Below, piece by piece: positions 1 through 8,275 of a stretch of DNA of 36,875 nt. The notes under the pieces are model-generated. The model did not search any database. It saw nothing but the letters and a program-made list of their open reading frames with translations, and had not been told where the DNA came from. Origin of the DNA: Okeania sp. SIO3I5 (GTDB lineage: Bacteria > Cyanobacteriota > Cyanobacteriia > Cyanobacteriales > Microcoleaceae); the NCBI RefSeq assembly GCF_010672085.1, contig NZ_JAAHHT010000059.1, positions 7,189-44,063 on the forward strand. The letters are read 5' to 3'. The position numbers and the translations under genes were made by a program. Positions within the stretch are counted from its first letter, which is position 1, and the number at the start of each line of letters is the position of its first letter.

Positions 1-1375
1 CCAAAAATATTGGGAAAAATTTCCGAGAATTATTGAAATACTAACCTCCCCAGAAAATCTATTTAACGGATTTTCCCACCAGATATTTGATGTGATAATT
101 TTTGTCGAAATTTCCCTAATCAAAAAATAGAGAAAATTCTCAGCATAGCTGATGGAGTTACCCGGAGAATCCAGAGCTTTTTTGACTTCAGATCTCAAAG
201 TAGATTGTAATTTTTTCTGCTACCTAATTTTGAAAAAAGCCTCTCTAACCACCACCTTTAGACGCAGAAAAATTTGACTCAAATAATCAAATAAATCTCT
301 AAATATTTCCCCGAACGACTCAAAGATGTTCGCCAAAAATATTGGGAAAAATTTCCGAGAATTATTGAAATACTAACCTCCCCAGAAAATCTATTTAACG
401 GATTTTCCCACCAGATATTTGATGTGATAATTTTTGTCGAAATTTCCCTAATCAAAAAATAGAGAAAATTCTCAGCATAGCTGATGGAGTTACCCGATGA
501 ACTCAAAGCTGTTCGCCAAAAATATTGGGAAAAATTTCCGAGAATTATTGAAATACTAACCTCCCCAGAAAATCTATTTACCTGATTTTTAAACCAGATG
601 TTTGATGTGATAATTTTTGTCGAAATTTCCCGCGTCAAAAAATGGATAAAATTCTCAGCATAGTTGATGGAGTTACCTGGAATATCCAGAGCTTTTTTGA
701 CTTCAGCTCTGAAACTAGTTTGTAATTTTTTCTGCTACCTAATTTTGAGAAAAGTCTCTCTAACCACCATCTTTCAACTCAGGAAAATTCCACCAAAATA
801 GTCAAATAAATCTTTAAATATTTACCCGATGAACTCAAAGCTGTTCGCCAAAAATATTGGGAAAATTTAAGAGAATTATTCAAATACCAACCTCTCCAAA
901 AAATCTATTTACCTGATTTTCAAACCAAATATTTGATGTGATAATTTTTGTCGAAATTTCCCCCATCAAAAAAATGGATAAAATTCTCAGCATAACTGAT
1001 GAACTTACCCGGAAAATCCAGAGCTTTTTTGACTTCAGATATCAAAGTAGGTTGTAATTTTTCTCCCCTCTAATTTTGAGAAAAGTTTCTCTTACTACCA
1101 CCTTTAGACGCAGAAAAATTTGACTATTTGAGTCAAATAAATCTTTAAATATTGGTAGTCCTGCATAGTAATGGTGAAGATACATAAGTTTTGTAATTTC
1201 TTCCCACACGGACCACACGGACCACACGGACCACACGGACCACACGGACCACACTCTCTCAACCATTCCTCAGCACCACCACCTAAATATTTTCCCGATC
1301 GCCTCAAAGCTATTCCCCAAAAATACTGGGAAAATTCTCAGAGAATTGTCAAACCAGATAATCGTCATGTTAGCT
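1..1375. repeat. Decayed tandem array, about five units, no gene
   Basis: A block opening with CCAAAAATATTGGGAAAAAT recurs at about 1, 333, 516, 848 and (diverged) 1317, so spacings are 332, 183, 332 and 469 bp. The 183-bp unit lacks the middle of the 332-bp unit; the last unit carries extra sequence including a 9-bp minisatellite. One plus-strand frame reads protein-like across each unit (QKYWEKFPRIIEILTSPE) but hits stops, so this may be an amplified fragment of a dead gene. Open frames on either strand here are products of the repeat and are not called as genes. Confidence 0.8.
1204..1255. repeat. 9-bp minisatellite (CACACGGAC)n
   Basis: About five and a half perfect copies of a 9-bp unit inside the last unit of the array. 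It is far more GC-rich than its surroundings, suggesting recent slippage expansion. Confidence 0.9.
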
Positions 1376-1617
1376 AGCACTAACTTTTGCATTCTGTAAA
1401 GCTCCCAAAAATAATCAGGTTTTGCTATTGTATTTCCCAAAAAATAATGATATTATTTAAGTATCAGGGGTAGCTCGCCTACATATATGATTTTTTATTC
1501 AACTAAAAATAGTATCCTTCCCCAGCGATAAAAGTCCATTCCGCTGTTATGGAAAAAAATGAGATAATAAAAAACTAAATTATTCTTTGTTTTTAAAATA
1601 AACTCTGAAAAATAAAT

Positions 1618-1691
1618 TTCAGTATTTCAATCCCGATGGTTGAGTCAGAGGTACTGATAACTGATAACTGATAACTAATAACTGAAATGAC
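1618..1691 (+). repeat. GATAACT heptad element, copy E1
   Basis: Begins TTCAGTATTTCAA, contains a GC-richer spacer, then GATAACT heptads, and ends CTGAAATGAC. Other copies are at 7115, 26285 and, inverted, 32003. The terminal GAAATGAC contains the start codon of the gene at 1687. Confidence 0.8.
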
Positions 1692-3024
1692 TTCAAGTCC
1701 TTATAAAAGTAAAGTATTAAATTTTGTTGCAGCAAAATATCGCCAAATATTAACTAAAAGCGATCGCGCCTTCCGTCATTTAAAATTTACAGCTACCAAC
1801 ACAGTTCAACTGTTACTTTATCCCATATATGTGTTGCTGCAAACCTCTCGCCTAGCACTCAAACAACTACGACAAACGACCCAAACCCTATTACCACAAA
1901 ACATTAAAAAAGTCAATCAAAAAATCACTAAAAATAATCAAACTGCTGACCAATCTATCCAGAAAATATCAGTAATTTCAACAGAAATCTATCCTAGGCT
2001 ATTACAAACCTCAAACCCTAAACCTCTAGTTAAAAAGCAGTACCAAGATTTATCAGGATTAGAGATTGCAGAAAACTATAAAGTATCAGACATTTCGACC
2101 AGGATCAAACAAGAAAATCCTTTAATAATACAAACAGCCAAGATCGAAAAAAAAGTTCCATTACAACTCCAACCCTGTGTAGAACTTGTGCCAATGTTTG
2201 GACATTTGGGAGGAATCTGGCAAATTATGGCTTGGGTACAAACAAGTAAAATTGCCTTGTGGTTCAATTTGTTTGAGGAATCGAATATAGCTTTAGAGCA
2301 AAATGAATCAAAGCATGACAATGGAAATTCTGCTCTATACCAAAATCAACCATTATTGTCAAGTTCAAATCTAACTTTCAGCGAATTTATTCATAATTTA
2401 GGTAAACAGTATTTATACCCAATTACCAAAGGTCTAGGATTAAATGGTTTACTACCACCTTTTAAAATAGAAGAAGAATGGGAACTTGAGTCATTGTTAG
2501 AAGCAGAAGTAGACCCAGAAAATCAACAAAAGCCTTTAGTTACCCCACATAAAACGCCAAGAGTCGCGTCATTAGTATCACCATATCAACCAGAAAAAAT
2601 TCAGATAGCCACCTCTTCAAAAACTCAACCTCTAATTAACCCAGGAGGTTTAAAAAAATTAGGAAAAGAGAAAAATTTCCCTTTACATCAGCACCTCTGT
2701 CAGGAGAACATCTCAACTTCTAATAATTCTGCCAAAAAAGAGGTGAGCGAATTCAAAGAAATTTTGAGACATAGATATAGACAGAGAAATGAACAAAACC
2801 TTAATTATAGCAGAAACAGTACGAAAATATCTGTTCAAACTTATAACTTAGAAAGTAGACCCAAACACCAACCAAACTGGTTAGAAGTAGAATCAGTTTC
2901 AATAGGGTATGTAAAACATCCTCTAGAAATAATATTGGGGTGGGTAGATGTGATTATGACTTGGCTAGAAAAAATATTTGTACAGATGTGGCAATTGTGT
3001 CAACAAAAGTTGAAAAATTTTTGA
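1687..3024 (+). CDS. Conserved cyanobacterial hypothetical protein upstream of psbI
   Basis: 445 residues, function unknown. The first 75 residues are basic and helical with a hydrophobic stretch near 41-55 (VQLLLYPIYVLLQTSRLAL) that could contact membrane. The middle (about 75-380) is polar, low in complexity and probably disordered. The last 50 residues are compact and aromatic (SIGYVKHPLEIILGWVDVIMTW) and look like the conserved core. I recall similar proteins next to psbI in other cyanobacteria, so a photosystem-related or thylakoid role is possible but unproven. The ATG lies in the terminal motif of the heptad element and no clear Shine-Dalgarno precedes it. psbI follows 109 bp downstream. 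Confidence 0.75.
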   Translation: MTSSPYKSKVLNFVAAKYRQILTKSDRAFRHLKFTATNTVQLLLYPIYVLLQTSRLALKQLRQTTQTLLPQNIKKVNQKITKNNQTADQSIQKISVISTEIYPRLLQTSNPKPLVKKQYQDLSGLEIAENYKVSDISTRIKQENPLIIQTAKIEKKVPLQLQPCVELVPMFGHLGGIWQIMAWVQTSKIALWFNLFEESNIALEQNESKHDNGNSALYQNQPLLSSSNLTFSEFIHNLGKQYLYPITKGLGLNGLLPPFKIEEEWELESLLEAEVDPENQQKPLVTPHKTPRVASLVSPYQPEKIQIATSSKTQPLINPGGLKKLGKEKNFPLHQHLCQENISTSNNSAKKEVSEFKEILRHRYRQRNEQNLNYSRNSTKISVQTYNLESRPKHQPNWLEVESVSIGYVKHPLEIILGWVDVIMTWLEKIFVQMWQLCQQKLKNF

Positions 3025-3133
3025 CATATCATTTTGGTAAAATGAGTCAACACTTCGATATGATAAGAAAGTTGTAGATATTTGATCGAAAAAATTCGGT
3101 CCCAAACTCTGTCCTTATTAGGAGAAATAATAA

Positions 3134-3250
3134 ATGTTGACTTTGAAAATAGTTGTTAATATCGTTGTCCTATTCTTTGTCCTGTTATTTATCTTTGGAT
3201 TCTTATCCAATGACCCCGCACGGAACCCTAGTGGTAGGGACATGGAGTAA
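3134..3250 (+). CDS. psbI: Photosystem II reaction center protein I (PsbI)
   Basis: A 38-residue open frame starting [16 protein letters not shown] and ending [16 protein letters not shown]. This matches the PsbI pattern: short polar N-terminus, one transmembrane helix (about 5-25), then the conserved SxDPxRNPxxxD tail. PsbI is a single-span subunit of the PSII core, beside D1 and CP43, that helps dimer formation and stability. AGGAG lies 10 nt before the ATG. The gene is short enough to be missed by length-filtered gene finders. It has its own downstream hairpin terminator and follows the conserved hypothetical gene on the same strand. Confidence 0.95.
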   Translation: MLTLKIVVNIVVLFFVLLFIFGFLSNDPARNPSGRDME

Positions 3251-3356
3251 AGAGAAAAATCCAAAAAAGCTCTCTCGCTCAAATCGAAAATATTGAATAT
3301 AAAATTGTGGTTTTTCCCAAAAAGGCAAGTAAATGCTGGTATTGTGGGAGTGCCAC

Positions 3357-3409
3357 TTAGCCTGGAAGTCCACTAATTTTGTCAAGTGTTCCATTCCAGG
3401 CTAATTTTT
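3357..3409 (+). terminator. Intrinsic terminator candidate after psbI
   Basis: TTAGCCTGGAA (3357-3367) pairs perfectly over 11 bp with TTCCAGGCTAA (3394-3404), and TTTTT follows. A smaller inner pairing (CACT/AGTG) is possible. It lies about 107 nt beyond the psbI stop. Confidence 0.65.
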
Positions 3410-3463
3410 GACATAATTCACAGAATGTGGTACAAAATATAAACTTAATCTAAGTGAAGCTCT

Positions 3464-3604
3464 TTCAACAATTAATAATGAATAATTAATAATTAATAAT
3501 TAATAATTACCTCTCCTTGAAACTGATAGGATTGACTAATTATGAAAATTTTTATTTATTATCCCCTATCCAAGGGGAGGCTTTAAACCAAAATTTTTCG
3601 GTAA
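3464..3604. mobile_element. 130-140 bp miniature element, copy A
   Basis: Starts TTCAACAATTAATAATGAAT, has (TAATTAA)n repeats, two small hairpins and ends AAATTTTTCGGTAA. The downstream hairpin is CCCCT-ATCCA-AGGGG. It is nearly identical to copies at 33708 and 34299. No open frame of note, so non-autonomous. Confidence 0.75.
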
Positions 3605-4244
3605 AGAAGGAGCGATAATCTAGGGCTAGCTGAATAAATATAGAATCCTTGCTTATTATCCGTTTAAGTGGTGCTAAACCTATAAAAAAGTGCCAAAAAA
3701 TTACTAAATTAATATTCAAAACTTTGTATTTTTCGTCACCTAACTGGGAAAAAATGAGTAATGAGTAATGAGTAATGAGTAAGGAGTAAGGAGTAAGGAG
3801 TAAGGAGTAATAAGTAAAATCAAGCCCGTTGATGTTGGTTTAAAGCCTCTTCATTCATGAAGAAAAATTCAAAAAATTGATCATTTTTTGAATCCTCTAA
3901 CTTCAATGAGTAATGAGTAATGAGTAATGAGTAATGAGTAAGGAGTAAGGAGTAATAAGTAAAATCAAGCCCGTTGATGTTAGTTTAAAGCCTCTTCATT
4001 CATGAAGAAAAATTCAAAAAATTGATCATTTTTTGAATCCTCTGACTTTCCTGCTCATCCTTCGCAAACAGGCAGAGGTATTACTTATTACTTATTACTT
4101 AACACTTATTACTTGTGAACTATTGCCTTCCTTCACGAAAAGACTTTTTTAGCAAGTCCTATCTATAGAAATGTGTGAAATTTCTAGCCCTTAAGTTTAT
4201 GATGAACTCTAAATCTTTAATCTCGTGAACTTAGTATCCCAAAT
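3605..4244. repeat. Gene-free gap: duplicated heptad block and an IS-like end
   Basis: At 3634-3652 lies GGGCTAGCTGAATAAATAT, similar to GGGCTTGCTGAATAAATAT at 15168, probably an insertion-sequence end remnant. A roughly 145-150 bp block is then duplicated in tandem (about 3754-3905 and 3906-4048). Each copy holds (GTAATGA)n and (GTAAGGA)n heptads and a conserved stretch around AAATCAAGCCCGTTGATGTT. Inverted-orientation heptads (TTACTTA) follow at 4080-4115. No coding sequence is evident. Confidence 0.75.
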
Positions 4245-6863
4245 ATGTCCTACCCCCTGCCACCACCAGAACTACCTCCAATTGTTGAAACCCTCCCTTC
4301 ACAATCTGTAAACCAGTTTGTTACAGATGTACCACAGGAACTATCTATCCCAAATCAAAATCAATCAAGTCCAACACCGAAATTAAACCAGGTTGCGGAC
4401 GAAATGAGAATATCTGCAAAGAACACTTTCTCAGGGGAAGAGTTCAGAGAAACTGTGTTGTACAAACTCCCTCAAATTACCTCAACTTTTGACCACACTC
4501 AGAAAGTTGGTCCAATTCATACAAACTCAGCTAATCTTGGACCAGCAATAGAAATAGATATATCATCAGCACAGAGAATTTCCAGTCTAGAGAGCCAAAT
4601 CAATTCAGGTAGAAAAAAAACATTTTCATCCACCTCCTTTTCAGATTTATCAGAATATGCTGTGACTGAAAAAGAAGCTCAAACTACTCAAGAAACAAAC
4701 TCAGTTAATGTCAATAATAGTAGAAAAATATTAGAACGTTTTAGTAACACAAAACAACCAAGTCCACCAAAATTTCAGATCGGGCAAACCATCAGAGAAA
4801 ACAATGCCCCACAATTACCAAACCTTCCCCAGGATGAACAACCTACTCAGGAAACTGAGACTCCAGAATCAGAAGAAAAAAAAGAAGGAACTCCTATTCC
4901 CATACCAGAACCAGAATCTGAAACTCAAGACTCAAACAAAAAAACAGAAGATAAACAACCTATTGAAATACCTATACCAGCAGATGTAGTCGAAGTAACA
5001 GCAGATCGCCAAGAATATAACGAACAACGGCAACTTATTAGTGCAGAAGGTAAAGTAACAGTACGGTTTAGTCAAGGAATAGTTAGTGCTGACAAAGTAC
5101 AAGTTAATCTGACAACTCGTCAACTCCTGGCCACAGGAAACGCTGTTTTTACTCAAGGAGGGCAAGTCTTGCTTGGGGAACGCATGGAATACAACTTTGC
5201 CCTTGACAAAGGGTTAATCGATCAAGCAAGTGGAATTATTTTTGTCGGTAACGCAGAAGAAAGCAGAGCATCATCCCTACCAACGACAGAAGGGGTAGGA
5301 GCATTAGGGGCAAGATCCTTGAGCGATAGTATTGCTGCTACTCAACCTCCAACAAAAGTGAAAGCTACTGGAACTGCAAAATTTACATTTGAACCCAAAC
5401 TAGAAGTACCAGAGCAGTCAGGAACAGTTAACCGACTGCGGTTTGAAGCAGATCGTCTAAACTTATTAGGTGCTGGGAGTTGGGAAGCAATAAATCTGCG
5501 ACTAACCAATGACCCGTTTTCTCCTCCAGAGGTAGAATTAAGGTCTGATCGGGCTACACTTAGACCCCTATCTCCCCTTCAGGATGAACTGATAACCAAA
5601 AAATCCCGGTTAGTATTCGATCAACGTTTTAGTTTGCCACTATTTCGCGAACGCACAATTATCGATCGCCAGCAACGAGACCCGCTTCCACTTCAAATTG
5701 GTTATGATCAAGACGATCGAGGTGGTTTATTTGTTGAAAGTACATTTGAACCTTTCCTTCCCGGACCTTTCCAAATTAGGGTAACTCCCCAATACTACTT
5801 AGAAAGAGCATTTTTTGGTGATGAAGACGACTCCCCTATAGATGGTAACGTTGTCGGTCTCAAAGCTTCTGTCAATGGTTCCATAACTCCCACAACCCAA
5901 TTAGAAGGACGTGCCACATTTTTGACATTTGAAGATTTTCCAGACCTAGAAGAAAATGACTTTCGGGGTAGCATTCGACTAAGACAGTTATTCCAGGGTT
6001 ACAATTTGACTGGAGAGTATAGTTATCGCGATCGCTTATTTAATGGCAGTTTAGGATTTCAAACTGTTCACAGTAGTGCGGGTGTTGTTTTTACCTCTCC
6101 CCTAATACCAGTAGGTGAAACTGGTGCCCAAGTTAGTTTTCAGACTGGATATCAAGTTGTGAATGCGAGAACAGATCGCCGGGAATTGTTAACCGATCTC
6201 CAACCATTTGAACCTTTGCCTGATGATGAGGATGATGATGATAGCGATCCTAGGTCGCGAGCTGACTTAGGTCGTTTCCAGAGCGTAGTGTCTCTGAGAT
6301 ACCCACTAACTATCTGGAGTGGTGAAGCATTACCCGCTACCCAGACTCAGGGTTTGAGATATACCAGCAAACCAGTAGTTCCGTTTGTACAAATGGTGTT
6401 AGGACTTACAGGTGCTACTAGCATTTATAGTAATGATGAAGACCAATCTTTTGTGCGTGGGAGTCTTGGGTTTACTGGACAGTTTGGGCATTTTTCCAGA
6501 GACTTTTTTGATTATACTGGATTTAACTTAACTTATAGTCAGACTGGTTTGAGTGGTCAGTCACCTTTTTTCTTTGACCGAGTGGAGGATACAAATGTCC
6601 TATTATTTGGTTTCGTCCAACAGATTTATCAAGGTTTTCGGGCTGGTTACCAGAGTGGTCTTAATTTAGAAAATGGTGATATTCTTGACGATCGAATTAC
6701 ATTAGAATATAGTCGTCGTACTTATGGGGTAGTATTAAGTTTTAGTCCCAGACGACGCACTGGTACATTTAGTCTCCGGATCAGTGACTTTAACTGGCAA
6801 GGTGGTACAACTCCGTTCTCTGGGGAAGATGTTCGACCTGTTGGTGGTGGTGTGGTTCGTTAA
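4245..6863 (+). CDS. DUF3769 family protein, LptD/OstA-like outer-membrane protein
   Basis: 872 residues. Residues 1-245 are proline, glutamine and acidic-rich low complexity. Residues 247-345 form an OstA/LptA-like beta-jellyroll segment (VVEVTADRQEYNEQRQLI, then AEGKVTVRFSQG and ATGNAVFTQGG), the type that carries LPS in Lpt bridges. Residues 400-872 have the alternating aromatic/polar pattern of an outer-membrane beta-barrel. Cyanobacterial DUF3769 proteins are the usual counterparts of LptD, which inserts LPS into the outer leaflet; that role is inferred here. No conventional signal peptide is visible at this start. An acidic run (DDEDDDDSD, about 658-666) is probably an extracellular loop. 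Several GCGATCGC-like sites and normal codon use suggest a core gene. Confidence 0.85.
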   Translation: MSYPLPPPELPPIVETLPSQSVNQFVTDVPQELSIPNQNQSSPTPKLNQVADEMRISAKNTFSGEEFRETVLYKLPQITSTFDHTQKVGPIHTNSANLGPAIEIDISSAQRISSLESQINSGRKKTFSSTSFSDLSEYAVTEKEAQTTQETNSVNVNNSRKILERFSNTKQPSPPKFQIGQTIRENNAPQLPNLPQDEQPTQETETPESEEKKEGTPIPIPEPESETQDSNKKTEDKQPIEIPIPADVVEVTADRQEYNEQRQLISAEGKVTVRFSQGIVSADKVQVNLTTRQLLATGNAVFTQGGQVLLGERMEYNFALDKGLIDQASGIIFVGNAEESRASSLPTTEGVGALGARSLSDSIAATQPPTKVKATGTAKFTFEPKLEVPEQSGTVNRLRFEADRLNLLGAGSWEAINLRLTNDPFSPPEVELRSDRATLRPLSPLQDELITKKSRLVFDQRFSLPLFRERTIIDRQQRDPLPLQIGYDQDDRGGLFVESTFEPFLPGPFQIRVTPQYYLERAFFGDEDDSPIDGNVVGLKASVNGSITPTTQLEGRATFLTFEDFPDLEENDFRGSIRLRQLFQGYNLTGEYSYRDRLFNGSLGFQTVHSSAGVVFTSPLIPVGETGAQVSFQTGYQVVNARTDRRELLTDLQPFEPLPDDEDDDDSDPRSRADLGRFQSVVSLRYPLTIWSGEALPATQTQGLRYTSKPVVPFVQMVLGLTGATSIYSNDEDQSFVRGSLGFTGQFGHFSRDFFDYTGFNLTYSQTGLSGQSPFFFDRVEDTNVLLFGFVQQIYQGFRAGYQSGLNLENGDILDDRITLEYSRRTYGVVLSFSPRRRTGTFSLRISDFNWQGGTTPFSGEDVRPVGGGVVR

Positions 6864-7313
6864 TGATTTGAAGAAGGGAATAGAGAGATGGGGAGATAGG
6901 GAGATGGGGAGATGGGGAGATGGGAGAAAGAGTCATAGTAACCAAGCAAAACTACTTCAGTCCTAAACAATGTATTTTTCAATACATTTTTTCTGTGGCA
7001 AAAGCTTCTCCAAGACTTATAAATTATAAATGACTTGTCTATTTTGTCAAGTTTTTTGTTAAGTTTAAAGATGTTTATAAAGCATAGCCTTTTAAGGATA
7101 TGAAAAGAATAAACTTCAGTATTTCAAACCTCTGGGTTCATCAGAGATGTTGATAACTGATAACTGATAACTGATAACTGATATAGCAGTCGAAGTAAAG
7201 ATTAGGACATTTCTAAATCCTGTTTGCTCCGCATGACCTAGGAAAACCCTTTGACAGTTTACTATTCCCTATTCCCTATTCCCTATTCCCTAGCGCATAG
7301 CGCTATAACTGAA
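6864..7313. repeat. Gene-free gap with heptad element E2 and minisatellite
   Basis: 6885-6930 is a (GGGAGAT)n run. 7115-7183 is the left part of the GATAACT element (copy E2), whose right end (ACTGAAATGAC) reappears at 7308 after a 122-bp insertion. I see no coding sequence or convincing terminator. Confidence 0.7.
7184..7305. mobile_element. TA-flanked miniature element (TAGC family) inserted in the heptad element
   Basis: Runs from TAGCAGTCG to CGCTA and is flanked by TA on each side (7182-7183 and 7306-7307). Removing it with one TA restores GATAACTGATAACTGAAATG, exactly the heptad element as seen at 26340. Related copies are at 11725-12047 and 25110-25213. They share the AGGACATTTCTAAATCCTG core and a (ATTCCCT)n tract. 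TA target duplication suggests IS630/Tc1-mariner-type mobilisation. Confidence 0.8.
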
Positions 7314-7877
7314 ATGACAGAACAGTCATCTATATCTACTTTAGCAGAGGCTTTGTTAACAAAGTATGATTTTGACCTTGGTAGTGAAACTTCCGAGCAA
7401 GTTATTGCTCGTTGGCAGGACAACTATCAAGTCGAGTGGCTTTCTTTAGCAGTTATTGAAGCATTATATCTGGGACGTTACAAGGCTATTTCTGTCCAGC
7501 AGATATTGATATTATGGGAACGTCGTGGTCAGCCTATTTATCATTTTAATTCTGAATTTCAAAATATTATTACTAGAAATGTTCTCACAAATTTGACAAC
7601 TCAGATAGATACTGAGTCTTTACAAACAAAAACAAACCCTAGGTTTTTAGAAGAAAAACTGCCAGAGCATTCTAAATTTGTTTCCCCACCCTCCAACCCC
7701 TTTGAACCAAACTCAAAAAATCAAGCTCAAAATTTGGTCCAGCAGCAACTCCCAGTACAACCAGCTCAGTACAAGATTAAACACACCAATTTTTATACTA
7801 AACTTAAAGCAGTGATCAAAAATAGTCAAGATTTGCGATCGTCTCCCAAGGAACTTGAGCAAGAAAATGAGAAGTAA
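7314..7877 (+). CDS. Conserved cyanobacterial hypothetical protein
   Basis: 187 residues from MTEQSS. An in-frame ATG 63 bp upstream exists, but the intervening codons (YSLFPIPYSL) are only the ATTCCCT repeat, so the later ATG is chosen. The N-terminal 90 residues are compact: WLSLAVIEALYLGRYKAISV, then LILWERRGQPIYHFNSEF. I recognise this as a conserved cyanobacterial family of unknown function. The rest is polar and probably disordered. The start codon lies in the terminal GAAATGAC of a heptad element. The stop codon is immediately followed by a miniature element. Confidence 0.75.
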   Translation: MTEQSSISTLAEALLTKYDFDLGSETSEQVIARWQDNYQVEWLSLAVIEALYLGRYKAISVQQILILWERRGQPIYHFNSEFQNIITRNVLTNLTTQIDTESLQTKTNPRFLEEKLPEHSKFVSPPSNPFEPNSKNQAQNLVQQQLPVQPAQYKIKHTNFYTKLKAVIKNSQDLRSSPKELEQENEK

Positions 7878-7983
7878 TATCATGTCCGGATAATTCAGTG
7901 ATCAAAAAACCTTCTCCCTTTGAACTTTTCTTTCCCTTCTGCCTTCCTTCCTCCAAAGTATAACTATTCAACCGGACATGATA
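7878..7983. mobile_element. MITE of the TCATGTCCGG family, copy a
   Basis: TA-TCATGTCCGG at the left and CCGGACATGA-TA at the right give perfect 10-bp terminal inverted repeats with TA target duplications. It sits directly after the stop codon of the preceding gene. Inside are the subterminal motifs ATAATT-AGTGAT-AAAAAA and TATAACTATTCAA, shared with the copies at 11007, 11761, 14666 and 22419. There is no transposase. Confidence 0.85.
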
Positions 7984-8134
7984 TAATAGAGTTTTTGGGA
8001 ATTAAGTCCAAAAAATGGCTAAAACCCTTATCAGTCAAGGTTTATAGTGTTTTTTGCTCTAAAATCCTGAAACTCTTATACAGTAAGCTTTTGAGCATTT
8101 TAATTTTTTATTTCCCAACAACTCTAATATATAT

Positions 8135-8235
8135 AGGACTAAAGCCATGCAAACCCAGAAACCCGGTTTCTCGTAGATGTTTATTGTCAAAAACAATGGT
8201 TTACCGTAGAAACCGGGTTTCTTTGCGTAAGTCCT
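8135..8235. mobile_element. 100-bp palindromic miniature element (AGGACTTACG family), copy 1
   Basis: Begins AGGACTAAAG, ends GCGTAAGTCCT, and contains the complementary motifs AGAAACCCGGTTTC and GAAACCGGGTTTCT. A near-identical 100-bp copy lies at 21169. It sits between convergent genes, where its hairpin could end transcription from both sides. Confidence 0.8.
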
Positions 8236-8275
8236 GATATAAATAATCTTATGTTTCTAAGGAACGGCTACCAAG

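Noticed and set aside
279-638. 119-codon minus-strand open frame
   Set aside because: It spans two units of the left-end array, so its protein repeats itself exactly as the DNA does. No start site or family resemblance.
1042-1377. Open frames on both strands rich in GPHGPH or WSVWSV
   Set aside because: They are translations of the 9-bp minisatellite in three frames.
7920-8237. 105-codon plus-strand open frame
   Set aside because: It runs across two miniature elements, with composition and content explained entirely by them.
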